DNA of 64,000 bases from Serratia symbiotica (GCA_024160085.1 JAMDYG010000001.1:1488001-1552000); one strand, 5' to 3'; shown: positions 10,948 through 22,439, counted from the first letter of the stretch. Notes: a model not told the origin generated them from the sequence alone. Made by a program: numbers and translations.

Positions 10948-12697
10948 CTGAACCCTCTTTCTTGTTGATTACTAATTCACTTTTATCACTAATAGGCAAT
11001 GCATCCGGCTTGACGTTCATGGTACGCAAGACGCCGCCCATAATGGCACCAAACACCGGTGCGGAAATGGACCCGCCATAATACTTCCCACCCTGCGGGT
11101 CATTGATAACCACCACCAAAGCAAAACGTGGTTGACTTGCTGGCGCGATGCCAGCGGTATAGGCGATATAGCGGCTGATGTATTTGCCATCTCGGCCAAC
11201 CTTTTTGGCCGTACCGGTTTTAATGGCGATATGGTATCCCTTGATAGCGGCTTTCACCCCACTGCCCCCCGGCAAGGCTACGCTTTCCATCATATGCACT
11301 ACGGTGCGCACTACAGATGCAGGGAAAACGCGTTCGCCAGAGACCGGAAGGTCAACCTTAGTGATCGACAATGGGCGATACACCCCCAGGCTGCCGATTG
11401 TTGCATAGACTCGCGCCAACTGTAACGGGGTTACCATTAGCCCGTAGCCGAAAGAGAAGGTAGCCCTTTCGATGTCAGACCACCGTTGTCTTTTAGGGTA
11501 TATGCCACTGCTTTCTCCAACCAACCCCAAATTGGTCGCCTTTCCTAGTCCAAAACGCGAGTAAGTATCTACTAACTCTGAGGACGGCATTGCTAACGCC
11601 AGCTTGGAAACGCCAACGTTACTCGACTTCTGTAAGATCCCAGTTATCGACAGCTCATTATAGCGCACCACGTCTTTGATATCATGGCCCTGAATGCGGT
11701 AAGGGAGGGTATTCAGTAGGCTATTTTCTTTCACCACACCGTGCTGCAACGCGGTCATCACTACCATCGGCTTTACGGTAGAACCAGGCTCAAAAACATC
11801 GGTGATGGCACGGTTACGCATAGTGTCTTGCAGCGTATCAGCCTTGTTGTTCGGGTTATAGGATGGGCTGTTAGCCATCGCCAGCACTTCACCGGTGTTC
11901 ACGTCGATCAGCACAGCGGTGCCGGATTGCGCCTTGTTGAAGGCCACGGCATTGTTCAGTTCGCGATACACCAGCGCCTGTAGGCGCTCATCGATGCTCA
12001 ACACCAGATTATGCGCCGCCTGGCTGTCTATCAAGGAGATATCTTCGATCACCCGGCCATAGCGGTCTTTACGCACGGTTCGTGCGCCCGGTTGCCCGGT
12101 CAGCCAGTGGTCGAAACTCTTTTCAACACCTTCGATACCTTGGCCGTCAATGTTGGTTACACCGATAATGTGTGAGGTTACCTGACCAGCCGGATAGTAA
12201 CGGCGCGATTCCTGGCGCAGGAAAATCCCTGGTAACTTCAGCTTGTGGATGTAATCACTGATTTCTGGGTTGACCTGGCGCGCCAAGTAGACGAAGCGCC
12301 CTTTCGGGTTGGTGTTAATACGGTTGGAGAGTTGATCGAGCGGGATATTCAGCGCGTCTGACAGCGCATTCCAGCGGCTGTCCAGGGTAATACCGCCGCG
12401 CGCGTTCAGTTCTTTTGGATCTGCCCAAATAGCGTTGACCGGCACACTCACCGCCAACGGGCGGCCAGCGCGATCGCTGATCATGCCGCGTGCGGTGGGC
12501 ACTTCCTGCACGCGCAGCGAACGTAGATCACCTTCTTTTACCAGGCGATCCGGGTTGATGACCTGCAAATAAGCCATACGCAGCATCAATCCCAGCAGCG
12601 CCAATAAAATACAGCCGCACAGCAACGTAAAACGCCAGCTGACAAAGCTGGCCTGATCTTCTTGGCGTTTCAACTTACCGGCACGCGCGGCTTTCAT
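10934..12697 (-). CDS. ftsI: FtsI (PBP3), septal transpeptidase
   Basis: FtsI is the class B penicillin-binding protein that cross-links septal peptidoglycan with FtsW. The frame gives 587 residues (E. coli 588). It has a short cytoplasmic tail, one membrane anchor (about residues 25-42, [18 protein letters not shown]), a PBP dimer domain, and a transpeptidase domain with all three catalytic motifs: STVK in [14 protein letters not shown] in [11 protein letters not shown], and KTGT in [11 protein letters not shown]. It follows ftsL by about 40 bases and overlaps murE. No interruption. Confidence 0.96.
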   Translation of the reverse strand: MKAARAGKLKRQEDQASFVSWRFTLLCGCILLALLGLMLRMAYLQVINPDRLVKEGDLRSLRVQEVPTARGMISDRAGRPLAVSVPVNAIWADPKELNARGGITLDSRWNALSDALNIPLDQLSNRINTNPKGRFVYLARQVNPEISDYIHKLKLPGIFLRQESRRYYPAGQVTSHIIGVTNIDGQGIEGVEKSFDHWLTGQPGARTVRKDRYGRVIEDISLIDSQAAHNLVLSIDERLQALVYRELNNAVAFNKAQSGTAVLIDVNTGEVLAMANSPSYNPNNKADTLQDTMRNRAITDVFEPGSTVKPMVVMTALQHGVVKENSLLNTLPYRIQGHDIKDVVRYNELSITGILQKSSNVGVSKLALAMPSSELVDTYSRFGLGKATNLGLVGESSGIYPKRQRWSDIERATFSFGYGLMVTPLQLARVYATIGSLGVYRPLSITKVDLPVSGERVFPASVVRTVVHMMESVALPGGSGVKAAIKGYHIAIKTGTAKKVGRDGKYISRYIAYTAGIAPASQPRFALVVVINDPQGGKYYGGSISAPVFGAIMGGVLRTMNVKPDALPISDKSELVINKKEGSGGRS

Positions 12698-12738
12698 GCG
12701 TTTCCTTCTCTACTATTCCGGTATTTGGGTTAAACTTT

Positions 12739-13059
12739 TTATTGTTTAACGATGATGTTTTCCTGCGATAGATCAATATGTTGCATCTGCAATTTTTCAG
12801 TAGCAATACATTCAACCCGGCTGTGAGCGCCGAGGGCATTCTCTTCCAAAATCAGGTTACGCCACTCGATATCTAGTGCGTCACGCTCTAATACCAATTG
12901 CTCGCGCTCGGCAGCTAGCAGGCGGGTACGATGCACAGTGGTCACCACAAAAATGGCGGAAACCAGTACTGCAACCAATAAAATCAGTGGGATCTTGGCA
13001 TTGCGCAGCAGGTCGCCGCCAATCATCCCGACCAGGCTAAGACGTTGGTTACCAATCAC
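12739..13059 (-). CDS. ftsL: Cell division protein FtsL
   Basis: FtsL is a small bitopic protein forming the FtsQLB divisome complex. The 106-residue frame is shorter at the N-terminus than the 121 residues of E. coli, but the core is conserved: one membrane segment ([20 protein letters not shown]) and then the leucine-zipper-like periplasmic coil [20 protein letters not shown]. The start overlaps the rsmH stop by 4 bases. Its partner FtsQ is broken in this window, so the complex must be altered unless another copy exists. Confidence 0.9.
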   Translation of the reverse strand: MIGNQRLSLVGMIGGDLLRNAKIPLILLVAVLVSAIFVVTTVHRTRLLAAEREQLVLERDALDIEWRNLILEENALGAHSRVECIATEKLQMQHIDLSQENIIVKQ

Positions 13060-13994
13060 GTCAGTACCCTCTGTGCAATACGCAGCACCGAGCTACGCGC
13101 ACGCGGGTTGCCCGCAACTTCAGCTTCCGAAGGCATCATTTTGCCCAGCGCTTTCAGCGAGCGCCCCCCAATGCTGCGTATTTGCTCTTCGGTTAGCGGT
13201 ATGCCCGCTGGTACCTGTGCGCCACGGCTATGGTGGCGTATAAAACGCTTCACGATACGGTCTTCCAGCGAATGAAAGCTAATGATCAACAAGCGGCCCT
13301 GGGGAGCCAATAACTCTAACGTGCTATTGAGCGCATATTCGATTTCTTCTAATTCTCTGTTGATATAGATACGGATCGCCTGGAAGCTGCGTGTTGCCGG
13401 ATGTTTGTATTTCTCGCGGATTGTACTGGCACCAGCGATCAGATCAGCCAGTTGCTTGGTGCGTGTTATTGGCTCCACGCGGTTTCTTTCCACGATGGCG
13501 CACGCAATGCGCTTGGCGAAACGCTCTTCACCAAAGGTTTTCAGCACCCAGGCGATGTCTTCGGCCTTTGCTTTCATCAACCATTCAGCGGCAGATAGCC
13601 CGGTGGATGGATCCATACGCATATCCAGCGGCCCATCACGCATAAAGGAAAAACCGCGTTCCGCATCGTCCAACTGTGGTGAAGAAACGCCCAGATCAAG
13701 CAGGATACCATCGATTTGCCCAACCAGTTCGCGTTCCCGCACATAATCTGACAAAGCAGAAAAGGGGCCATGTACGATGGTAAAACGAGGATCATCAATA
13801 GATTTGGCGGCTGCAATAGCCTGAGGATCGCGGTCAATTGCCAGCAATCGTCCTTCCGGACCCAGTTGGGACAAGATCATACAAGAATGACCGCCACGCC
13901 CAAAAGTACCGTCGATATATGTGCCGTTACTGCGAATATTGAGGCTGTTAACCGCCTCATCCAACAGTACGGTGGCGTGTTTGTAGTTTTTCAA
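13056..13994 (-). CDS. rsmH: 16S rRNA m4C1402 methyltransferase RsmH
   Basis: RsmH (formerly MraW) methylates N4 of C1402 in 16S rRNA using S-adenosylmethionine. It has 312 residues (E. coli 313) and is intact. Visible blocks are [13 protein letters not shown] at the N-terminus, the SAM-binding [43 protein letters not shown] and the C-terminal [15 protein letters not shown]. It is the first intact gene of the dcw cluster here, 5 bases after the mraZ remnant. Confidence 0.95.
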   Translation of the reverse strand: MKNYKHATVLLDEAVNSLNIRSNGTYIDGTFGRGGHSCMILSQLGPEGRLLAIDRDPQAIAAAKSIDDPRFTIVHGPFSALSDYVRERELVGQIDGILLDLGVSSPQLDDAERGFSFMRDGPLDMRMDPSTGLSAAEWLMKAKAEDIAWVLKTFGEERFAKRIACAIVERNRVEPITRTKQLADLIAGASTIREKYKHPATRSFQAIRIYINRELEEIEYALNSTLELLAPQGRLLIISFHSLEDRIVKRFIRHHSRGAQVPAGIPLTEEQIRSIGGRSLKALGKMMPSEAEVAGNPRARSSVLRIAQRVLT

Positions 13995-13999
13995 TATGC

Positions 14000-14458
14000 T
14001 TATAGCGACAAGTCCTGTAGCCGCTCAGACAAAGATTCCTGAGGCGACTGTTTAGCATCGATATCATCCTTGACTTGTTGATACCAGGTCCGTTCATCCC
14101 ACAGTTCAAACTTGTTGAACTGCCCAACCAGCACCACTTTTTTAGTAAGGCCAGCATGCTGTCGCAGTGTAGTGGCTAACAGCAACCGACCAGCACTATT
14201 CATCTGACACTCACTGGCATGCCCCAACAGCAAACGCTAAATACGGCGCTCTGCGGGATTCATACTCGATAGACGGGATAGTTTTTGTTCAATAACCTCC
14301 CGTTCAGGTAAAGGGTAAAGCAGCAAGGATGGCTGGCAGAGGTCGATGGTACATACCATTTGGCCTTGCGACTCCTCGTGTAGCGAACCCCGATATCTGG
14401 TAGGTATAGCAAGCCGCCCTTTGCTGTTGAGATTGACCATTGTTGCGCCACGAAATAT
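14000..14458 (-). pseudogene. mraZ: MraZ, start codon lost and amber interrupted
   Basis: MraZ is the AbrB-fold repressor encoded first in the dcw operon. The whole 152-codon reading frame is preserved without a frameshift. However, the expected ATG is ATA (14456-14458, followed by codons for [15 protein letters not shown]), and codon 74 is TAG at 14237-14239 where relatives have Gln, between NPAERRI and [12 protein letters not shown]. An internal ATG at 14440 could start a 67-residue peptide holding only the first AbrB-like half. The second half ([20 protein letters not shown] and [11 protein letters not shown]) is well conserved, so inactivation looks recent. Rare ATA initiation plus suppression cannot be excluded, but loss is the simpler reading. 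Confidence 0.9.
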
Positions 14459-14486
14459 TGCTGAGCTACCCCTTTATAACCGTTTT

Positions 14487-14511
14487 CGCCACTTTACCCC
14501 ACAAAACCCCA
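14487..14511 (-). promoter_or_regulatory. MraZ operator repeats in the dcw promoter region
   Basis: On the minus strand three boxes, TGGGG (14507-14511), TGGGG (14497-14501) and TGGCG (14487-14491), are spaced exactly 10 bases apart, about 30-50 bases before the mraZ frame. This is the known arrangement of MraZ-binding repeats (TGGGN with 5-base spacers). The third box has a G-to-C change. The operator has outlived its repressor. Confidence 0.75.
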
Positions 14512-14529
14512 CATAATACAGTGTACGGA

Positions 14530-15978
14530 GGGCATGAAAACCTTGTCAAGCTAGAGCAGCAGAGCCTTGGCAATATTTCTCTGGTTAACTCGTAAAATGA
14601 ACGTTATTTATCTGGCAATTAAAAAATTAACACCATGATTAGAGGAGAGAATTTTCTAAGGGGGGAAGAATCTGATTAAAAATTTTACGAATTGATGATT
14701 AATTAATTTATGACTTCCTTATCCCATGGTAGCCCGCGCCAACTAAGGCTCCACGTGGCACGTTACATGCAGCAGAATAGGACGTCAGCCGCTGGATTAA
14801 TAACGTTCAACAAATATTGCCCTCACTCTTTTATATCAGTTGAAACCTTTATGGTATGCCAAGAGTAAAGAAATAAATGGTTCGGATATTATAGTAAGGA
14901 GTTAATTTTTAATTAAATTAATTCGATAAAATTATTCCCAAATAATTATGATTTCATCTCTTTACATCTCTTATTCCCGCCATGTTTCTTTAAAAACAGA
15001 CCGTGCAGTACCAAATAAACTCACTTAGTTGTTTTTTATAGTATTTTATAAGTAATTCAATTCTATCTCCTGCGCACCAGATTTTACTCGGAGGTAATGG
15101 AGATAGGAACAATAAATCGCCAAAATTAAGATATTAAATCAATAAGTTAGTTAGACACACTGTAAGTAAACACAAAAACTGAGATTAACAACCAAACGCA
15201 ATCAATGATGGCAAATACCGCGATCCGCTTCCTGTGTGCCGTTTGACTACGCGGCTAAATTCCTACTATGCAAGCGCATCGAATCGGCTAGGCTGTGTTC
15301 AGTCATTGATCGTAGCGGCAGCGCAGCCCCGAAGAGCTGGGGCCACTTGAAGGTATCTTCGGTGACAAGCCGCTGATTTGGTGTACCAAACCTCATAGCC
15401 ACGCCTTGCTGCGCCTGTAAATAACCGCCAGCGGGGAAACGGCGGGATACTACCTAACATAATCTCCAATTCTAAGGCAGGAAAACGGCAAAATGGCCCC
15501 ATAATAGGAGGTTACTTTTCTGCATAGTTCAGTCTATCCACTCTTAGGTAACGGTAAAAAATGACCCCGTACAGCAGTGCGAGCTAAAATTCAGGTTATT
15601 TCACCGTACCCACATGAATGGGATGTAGGAACGGTGACAAGGTTTTGTGTCAGTGATAAAGGGTGATCTAACAAGCCTGAGCATAATATCAGATAAAAAA
15701 CCAGAAGAAGTTGGTAATGGCAGAATATAACTTCATGTTGATTTTTTCATAAGATATTCAGATTGATATAAAAACGGCTAATTTATCAGCACCAAACTAA
15801 AAACAGGGATGATTATTCATTTTTCCACATAAAAATTTATTTAAATGATGGCTTTGTTGAGCAGTGAGCAAATCCCTCCTTGATCTTTCTCTGAGATTGC
15901 TTGGCTCTTTTTAGCCACTTACCATCTACTATCCATGGCTAATTTAGCCGCGCCGCATTACCCACGTATTCAATTAAG
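14530..15978. other. Intergenic stretch of about 1.45 kb without a recognisable gene
   Basis: In E. coli this interval (mraZ to leuL) holds cra, ilvIH and leuO. None of them can be read here on either strand. The sequence is A+T rich with runs such as aattaatttat, and the longest frames (under 70 codons) match nothing I know. A ggctttgttga motif at 15850 resembles the end of IS5-group elements, but no transposase accompanies it. A small hairpin (ccgcc...ggcgg) lies near 15428-15450. I read this as fully eroded DNA. Confidence 0.6.
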
Positions 15979-15980
15979 TA

Positions 15981-16009
15981 TTGATACCGCCAAAACAATA
16001 ACGTATCAC
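15981..16009 (+). promoter_or_regulatory. Probable promoter of the leu leader
   Basis: TTGATA at 15981-15986 and TATCAC at 16004-16009 are separated by 17 bases and lie about 40 bases before the leuL ATG, a plausible sigma-70 promoter position. The match is moderate and this is an inference from spacing and context. Confidence 0.4.
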
Positions 16010-16048
16010 GTAAGGCAATGAGATAATTTTATGAGAAGCTGAACCCGC

Positions 16049-16132
16049 ATGATCCGTACTCTTCAACTACTAAGCCTACTACTCAACGCATCTTGTTTGC
16101 GCGGTATGATGGTGCATAGAGTTAACAACTAA
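16049..16132 (+). CDS. leuL: Leucine operon leader peptide LeuL
   Basis: This 27-codon open frame precedes leuA. It reads M-I-R-T-L-Q-L-L-S-L-L-L-N-A-S, then C-L-R-G and a short tail, with seven Leu codons, five of them clustered and several being CTA. That is the control-codon cluster used to sense charged tRNA-Leu by ribosome-mediated attenuation. A terminator hairpin follows 25 bases later. E. coli LeuL has 28 residues with a comparable LLLLNAS core. It appears intact although every structural gene behind it is broken. Confidence 0.85.
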   Translation: MIRTLQLLSLLLNASCLRGMMVHRVNN

Positions 16133-16156
16133 ACTCATCTCATAATCTTATAAGAA

Positions 16157-16179
16157 CCCGCGCTAACGCGCGTTTTTTT
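16157..16179 (+). terminator. leu operon attenuator hairpin
   Basis: The five-base perfect stem CGCGC / GCGCG (16159-16163 with 16168-16172), loop TAAC, is followed directly by seven T. It lies between leuL and leuA, the place of the attenuator terminator. Confidence 0.8.
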
Positions 16180-16220
16180 GCTAGCTTAGCGTGAAATCAA
16201 CACAATAAGGAATACCTACA

Positions 16221-17783
16221 ATGAGCCAACAAGTGATTATTTTCGATACCACACTGCGTGACGGTGAACAAGCACCGCAATCTAGCCTGAGCGTTAAAGA
16301 GAAGATTCAAATTGCGATGACGCTGGAAAGAATGGCCGTCGATCTGATGGGGGTCGGCTTCCCGGTCTCCTCGCCGGGTGACTTCGAATCGGTGAAAAGC
16401 ATCGCCCGGCAGATCAAAAACAGCCGCGTCTGTGGATTGGCGCGCTGCGTGGATAAAGACATTGATGTCGCCGCCGAAGCACTGTGCGCGGAGAAAGCAT
16501 TCCGCATCCATGTGTTTCTCGCCACCTCAACGCCGCACATCGAATCGAAATTGAAGCGTTCTTTCGATAAGGTACTGGCGATGGCGGTTCGTTCAGTCAA
16601 ACGCGCCCGTAACTAAACTGAAGACGTTGAGTTCTCCTGTGAAGACGCTGGCCGCACGCCGATAGACAACCTGTGCCTGGTGGTAGAAGCCGCCATCAAT
16701 GCCGGTGCTACCACCATCAATATTCCAGATACCGTCGGCTACACCACACCGAACTAGTTCAGCGGTATTATCACTACGTTGTATGACCGCGTTCCCAACA
16801 TCGATAAAGCCATTATTTCTGTCCATTGCCACGACGATCTAGGCATGGCGGTCGGTAACTCCATCGCGGCAGTACAGGCCGGCGTACGCCAGGTAGAAGG
16901 CACGTTGAATGGCATAGTCGAACGCGCTAGCAACTGCTCTCTGGAAGAAGTGATCATAGCGATCAAAGTGCGCCAGGACATCATGAAAGTGCACACTAAC
17001 ATTAACCACCAGGAAATCTTCCGCACCAGCCAGATAAGTCAGCCAACCGTGCAATATGCCAATCCCAGCTAACAAGGCTATCGTCGGCTCCAACGCTTTC
17101 GCCCACTCCTCCGGCATCCACCAGGATGGCGTGCTGAAGAACTGCGAAAACTACGAAATCATGATCCCGCAGTCGATCGGCCTGAAAGAGGTGCTGTTAA
17201 ACCTGACCTCCCGTTCTGGTCGCGCGGCGGTGAAACACCGCATGGAAGAGATGGGCTACCAGGAGCAGGACTACAACCCGTACAGCCTGTATGCCGCTTT
17301 CCTGAAGCTGGCCGACAAAAAAGCCAGGTATTCGATTACGATCTGGAAGCCCTAGCTTTCATTAATAAACAGCATGAAGAGCCGGAGCATTTCAGTTTGG
17401 ACTACTTCAGCGTGCAGTCCGGAAGCAGCATTATGGCCACCGCGTCGGTGAAATTGATCTGCGGCAGCGAAGAGAAAGCCGAGGAGGCCACTGGCAATGG
17501 CCTGGTCGACGCGGTCTATCAGGCAATCAACCGCATCACCGGCTACTAGATAGAACTGGTGAAATACCAACTGACTGCCAAAGGCCAGGGCCGCGATGCA
17601 TTGGGCTAGGCGGATATCGTGGTGTCCTACAACGGCCGTCTATTCCACGGTGTGGATCTGGCGACCGACATCGTCGAATCCTCCGCTAAGGCGATAGTTA
17701 ACTTATTGAATAATATTTGGCGCTCACAGCAGGTAGAAAAAGAAAAACAGTGTTTGCAGCAAAGCACCCATCGAAATAATTAG
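16221..17783 (+). pseudogene. leuA: 2-isopropylmalate synthase LeuA, disrupted
   Basis: LeuA condenses acetyl-CoA with 2-oxoisovalerate, the first committed step to leucine. The sequence starts [19 protein letters not shown] (catalytic [10 protein letters not shown] motif), 20 bases after the attenuator region. TAA replaces a Tyr codon at 16614-16616 and TAG lies near 16755. A frameshift near 17050 separates the HHDL-like [15 protein letters not shown] region from [19 protein letters not shown], another follows near 17330, and more stops (near 17549 and 17608) hit the C-terminal regulatory domain. The overall extent (521 codons) nearly equals the 523 of E. coli, so decay is by point mutations and small indels. 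Confidence 0.9.
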
Positions 17784-17791
17784 GAAATGGT

Positions 17792-18874
<1,083 letters not shown>

Positions 18875-18875
18875 C

Positions 18876-19646
18876 ATGGCAAAAACCTTATATCAGAAGC
18901 TGTACGACGCCCACGTGGTGCTCGAAGCGCTAAACGAAACGCCACTGCTGTATATTGACCGTCATCTGGTGTATGAAGTGACCTCGCCACAAGCCTTCGA
19001 TGGCCTGCGTGCTATGGGATGCAAGGTGCGCCAACCAGGCAAGACCTTTGCCGCCATAGATCACAACGTTTCAATCAAAACCAAAGATATTAACGCCAGC
19101 GGCGAGATGACGCGCATCCAAATACAGGCGTTGATCAAGAACTGCGCGGAATTTGGCATCACGCTGTATGACCTGAACCACCAGTTCCAGGGCATCGTGC
19201 ATGTGATCGGCCCTAAACAGGGCATCAAACTGACCGAGGTGCCGATCAACAAAGTGTTCATTGGTTCTTGCACCAACTCACGCATTGAAGATTTGCGCGC
19301 GGCAGAAGTGATCGCCAAGGGGCACAAGGTTGCCCACGACGTACAAGCGATCATAGTGCCAGGATCCGGCCCAGTAAAGGCACAGGCAGAAGCCGAGGGC
19401 CTGGATAAAATTTTTATTGAAGCCGGTTTTGAATGGCGTCTGCCAGGATGCTCAATGTGCCTGGCAATGAACAACGACCGCCTAAACCCAGGCGAGCGCC
19501 GTGCATTCACCAGCAACCGTAACTTCGAATGGCGTCAGTGACGCGGTCGCAGTGGGCGTACCTACCTGCTCAGCCCGGCGATGGCCGCCGCGGCTGCCAT
19601 CGCTGGCCATTTCGCCGATATCCGCGATATTCACCAAAGGGGCTAA
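18876..19646 (+). pseudogene. leuC: Isopropylmalate isomerase large subunit LeuC, internally deleted
   Basis: LeuC is the Fe-S subunit of isopropylmalate isomerase. The frame opens well ([43 protein letters not shown]) up to about residue 117. It then jumps in frame from [11 protein letters not shown] to [20 protein letters not shown], skipping roughly 220 residues of the 466-residue family, including the first cluster cysteine region. The second part keeps the cluster cysteines in GSCTNSR and [14 protein letters not shown] frameshift gives TGA at 19539-19541, after which the family C-terminus ([22 protein letters not shown], in pieces) continues in another frame. Confidence 0.92.
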
Positions 19647-19647
19647 C

Positions 19648-20248
19648 ATGGCTAAATTTACTCAACACACCGGTTTAGTAGCACCTCTTGATACTGCTAA
19701 TGTTGATACCGATGCCATCATTCCCAAACAGTTCTTACAGAAAGTCACCCGCACCGGTTTCGGCCAGCATCTGTTTAACGACTGGCGCTTCCTCGACGAT
19801 GGAGGCCAACAGTCAAACCCGGATCGTTCTGAACAAACCGTATTATAAAGGGGCCAGTATCCTGCTGGCACGGGAAAACTTTGGCTATGGATCTTCGCAG
19901 GAGCATGCATCTTGGGCATTGACTGATTACGGCTTTAAGGTGGTGATTGCACCAAGCTTCGCCGATATCTTCTACAGCAACGTTTTCAACAACCAGCTAC
20001 TGCCAGTCACCCTGAGCGAACAGCAGCTCGATGAGCTGTTCAAGCAGGTGGCGAGCAACTAAGGCATTGAGTTCATGGTAGATTTGAAGCACCAAACGGT
20101 TAATGCTAGCGGCAAAAGCTACCCGTTCAAGATCGACAGTTTCTGCCGCCACTGCATGCTCAATTGGCTGGATAGCATCGGCCTGAGACTACAGCGCGAA
20201 GCGGACATCTCCTGTTTTGAGGCACAACAGCCAGCATTTTTGCACTGA
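19648..20248 (+). pseudogene. leuD: Isopropylmalate isomerase small subunit LeuD, disrupted
   Basis: LeuD is the small subunit of isopropylmalate isomerase. The start [20 protein letters not shown] and the [21 protein letters not shown] block are intact. A frameshift near 19815 separates them from [16 protein letters not shown] and [19 protein letters not shown], and TAA at about 20060 precedes a still readable tail ([10 protein letters not shown] to DSIGLRLQ). It directly follows leuC. The leucine pathway encoded here is therefore dead at all four genes. Confidence 0.9.
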
Positions 20249-20300
20249 TTATTTTCTCATAGCCTAAATAATCGGTACTGCGGCAAGTCAGCCAGGCCCC

Positions 20301-20326
20301 TAGAGCCTAATGGGATAGGCTCTTAG
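20301..20326. repeat. Solo palindromic end of the MITE-like repeat
   Basis: The sequence agagccta atgggata ggctct is an inverted repeat matching the outer ends (agagcctatcccattag) of the roughly 152-bp repeats at 25112 and 52645. It looks like two terminal ends joined without the middle. Confidence 0.5.
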
Positions 20327-20333
20327 TGACCGA

Positions 20334-20450
20334 GGAGTGATAAATCTGCCGGGAGCAGATTTGAACGCTGCCTGCAGCAACCGAAGGGACGAGGCCCAGG
20401 GCTAGGCCGAATAACATACGCAGCAGTTGCTTCAAGTATGACGGGTATTA
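20334..20450 (+). repeat. Enterobacterial intergenic repeat (ERIC-like)
   Basis: The stretch contains an inverted pair (aaatctgc...gcagattt), the block gaggcccagggctaggcc, and ends in cttcaagtatgacgggtat, the 3' signature shared with ERIC-type repeats. A diverged inverted copy lies at about 36960-37090, with the aaatctgc, gaggccc and ggccgaata segments in the same order. It overlaps the end of the neighbouring transporter remnant by 3 bases. Confidence 0.55.
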
Positions 20451-21901
20451 CCAGTAACCCAGCAACTTCCACCAAGCCACGCCGATTACCATTTAGATCA
20501 GTAGGTTAATCGCGCCCATCACAAACCCGGTTGTCCATCACTCACCCAACGTGACATAGTTAGAGCTAAAATAATCGGTGCGGTGCCAGTGCCATAATGG
20601 GTCAGCGATATCATCAGTGGGGAAGAAAACGCCAAAATCAGCGCCAGCAGTACTAGCGGTGCACCAAGCGCAATCCCAGCAGTGAGGAAAGCGGTAAACA
20701 TCGCGGTGACATGCGCGATGGTGCTGGCAAAGAAGTAATGAGAATACAGATAGATAATGATCAACAGTACGGTACAACCTACCCAACTCATGCCCATTTG
20801 GTCAATGCCTTTGCCCACAGTCTGCGATAGCCAGTCGATCAACCCCAACTTACCGAGGAAGCTGGCCATCATCACCAGCGCCGAGAAACACACCATAGTA
20901 TCCCAGGCACCTTTGTGTTTCAGCACGCCGGTCGCCAATAGCGCTACCAGACCAATCAGTACCGTCGTAGTCAGGTTGACTGTCAGCGCCGGGCCGAAAA
21001 ATCATCGCCGGAATGCCCGCCCACAAACAGCAGCAGCGTGAACACCGCCAGGATGATTTTCTCCGGCAACGTCAACGCCCCCAGTTCCTGTAGTTTGTCG
21101 CTAGCGAAACGCGGCGCATCCAGGGTGCTTTTCACCTCAGGCGGATACAGTAAGGTAAACCACAAGCGGCATGACGAACAAAGAGCAAAGACCCGGCACC
21201 AGCGCGGCTACCGCCACATCGACCAGGAAAGCTCGACGCTGCCGGCCTGTACCTTTGGCAATCAGGCTAACGATCAGCGGATTAGAGGCAGTGGAGGTAA
21301 TAAACATCGCCGAGGTGATCGGGTTAATGTTGTAGTTCACCAACGACAGATAGCGGCCCATGGTGCCAGAGGTATTCAGTTCAGGTTTAGAGCCGAGGAT
21401 TTCAGCGATTGATTTCATGATCGGGTGGATGATGCCGCTGCCACGCGCAGTATTGCTGGGGGTAATTAGTGCCAGAATCAATTTCTGCCAGTGTCAGCGC
21501 ATAGGCGATGCCCAGCGTCTTTTTGCCAAACAGCAAAATGAAATAGTAGCCAATGCGCGCACCCAGCCCGGTTTTGTTCAGACTAAGGGAGATCATGATT
21601 GAGAAACCAATCAACCAGATCAACTGGTTGGAAAATCCGCTTAGCATATCGTCCAATGCCGCGCCCGGATCGTCGGGATGAGTGACACTAGTAACAGCCA
21701 CCATTGCAATGGTAATCACCGTAACGGCACCGATCGGAATCGCCTTACCGATGATGGCAATGATAGTGCCGACAAACAGCGCCAGCAACTGCCAGGCGTT
21801 AGCGACAACGCCTGCCGGTACTGGGTAAGGAACCAAATAATCAATGCAGCAGCAACGGCGCACAGTGAAGGAACAGGTCTGAGCAGTGTCAGTGTATCCA
21901 T
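20448..21901 (-). pseudogene. DASS-family anion/sodium symporter, disrupted
   Basis: From an ATG at 21901 (MDTLTLLRPVPSLCAV) to a TAA at 20448 one can follow, in several frames, a polytopic transporter of the divalent anion:Na+ symporter family (CitT/TtdT/YbhI type). Blocks include GFSNQLIWLIGFSIMISLSL, GLGARIGYYFILLFGKKTLG, ITPSNTARGSG (the conserved SNTA hairpin motif), FITSTASNPLIVSL, WLSQTVGKGIDQMG, and LTHYGTGTAPIIL, the second hairpin. There are frameshifts near 21830, 21460, 21140 and 20985, and stops in the last 80 bases of coding sequence. The substrate (probably a di- or tricarboxylate) cannot be fixed from sequence. E. coli has no such gene beside leuD, so this is a lineage-specific neighbour. 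Confidence 0.75.
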
Positions 21902-22042
21902 AACGTACCTACTTTTTTCTAAACGGATCGGCATCTCAAGCAAGATGGAAAAGAGCGAAGCAATCGCACTCAGTGCCTGCTGCATAGCTTGGCTGCGTAG
22001 CGCATCATTCTCAATGATATAGGTCAATAATGCCAACGTTTC

Positions 22043-22255
22043 TCAGACGTCCCACCCCTGGGTGCTCATCCACAGCGCTGCCAGCCAGTAAACTGTATAG
22101 TGACCCAGATTTTCAACCAGCGCCCCCTGTAATACACCAGCCAAGATCACCCTGGTAGAAATGCTATTGGTAAACAACGTCGTCGCAGCACATGGCTGCC
22201 ACGGCATCAGATCCTGGAAATAGAGCATGCCGATACCTGCGATGATGACGATTCA
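22043..22255 (-). pseudogene. setA: Sugar efflux transporter SetA, C-terminal remnant
   Basis: Minus-strand reading gives IVIIAGIGMLYFQDLMP, then CAATTLFTNSIST, VILAGVLQGALVENLGHYTVYW, which matches the last quarter of the major-facilitator sugar exporter SetA of E. coli. The upstream 300 residues are gone and the final segment is cut short. In E. coli setA lies between leuD and sgrR, exactly the position seen here, which supports the call. Confidence 0.8.
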
Positions 22256-22304
22256 CAGAGGCTTATGATACTGTTTGTCTTTCATGTTAAGGCTGTAGTA
22301 ATTT

Positions 22305-22326
22305 GACCCGCAGCAAGGTGCGGGTC
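22305..22326. other. Perfect 8-bp hairpin between setA and sgrR remnants
   Basis: GACCCGCA (22305-22312) pairs with TGCGGGTC (22319-22326) around a six-base loop. In E. coli the small RNA SgrS is encoded in this gap, but no SgrS-like sequence or T run follows the hairpin, so no RNA gene is called. Confidence 0.35.
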
Positions 22327-22439
22327 GTGAGGTGTGGTGGGCCAAATGAGCGGCGGGTAACACATGAGTAGTTTACGTTGTTGGGCTTGCCCATAGCCTA
22401 AATATTGGCCGCCCCCTCCGTCGGGATAACGGTTTTTTG

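Noticed and set aside
71-14458. Recurrent CAG-to-TAG changes in ftsQ and mraZ, possibly amber recoding
   Set aside because: The same genes and their neighbours also carry TAA, TGA and frameshifts, and no suppressor tRNA is seen in the window, so ordinary decay with C-to-T bias explains it.
15299-15502. Minus-strand 67-codon frame upstream of the leu leader
   Set aside because: Low-complexity Arg/Ala-rich composition, no ribosome site, no recognisable homology; most likely chance.
22260-22380. Possible SgrS small RNA between setA and sgrR remnants
   Set aside because: Only a short perfect hairpin without a T run is present; the conserved base-pairing region and terminator of SgrS are not recognisable.
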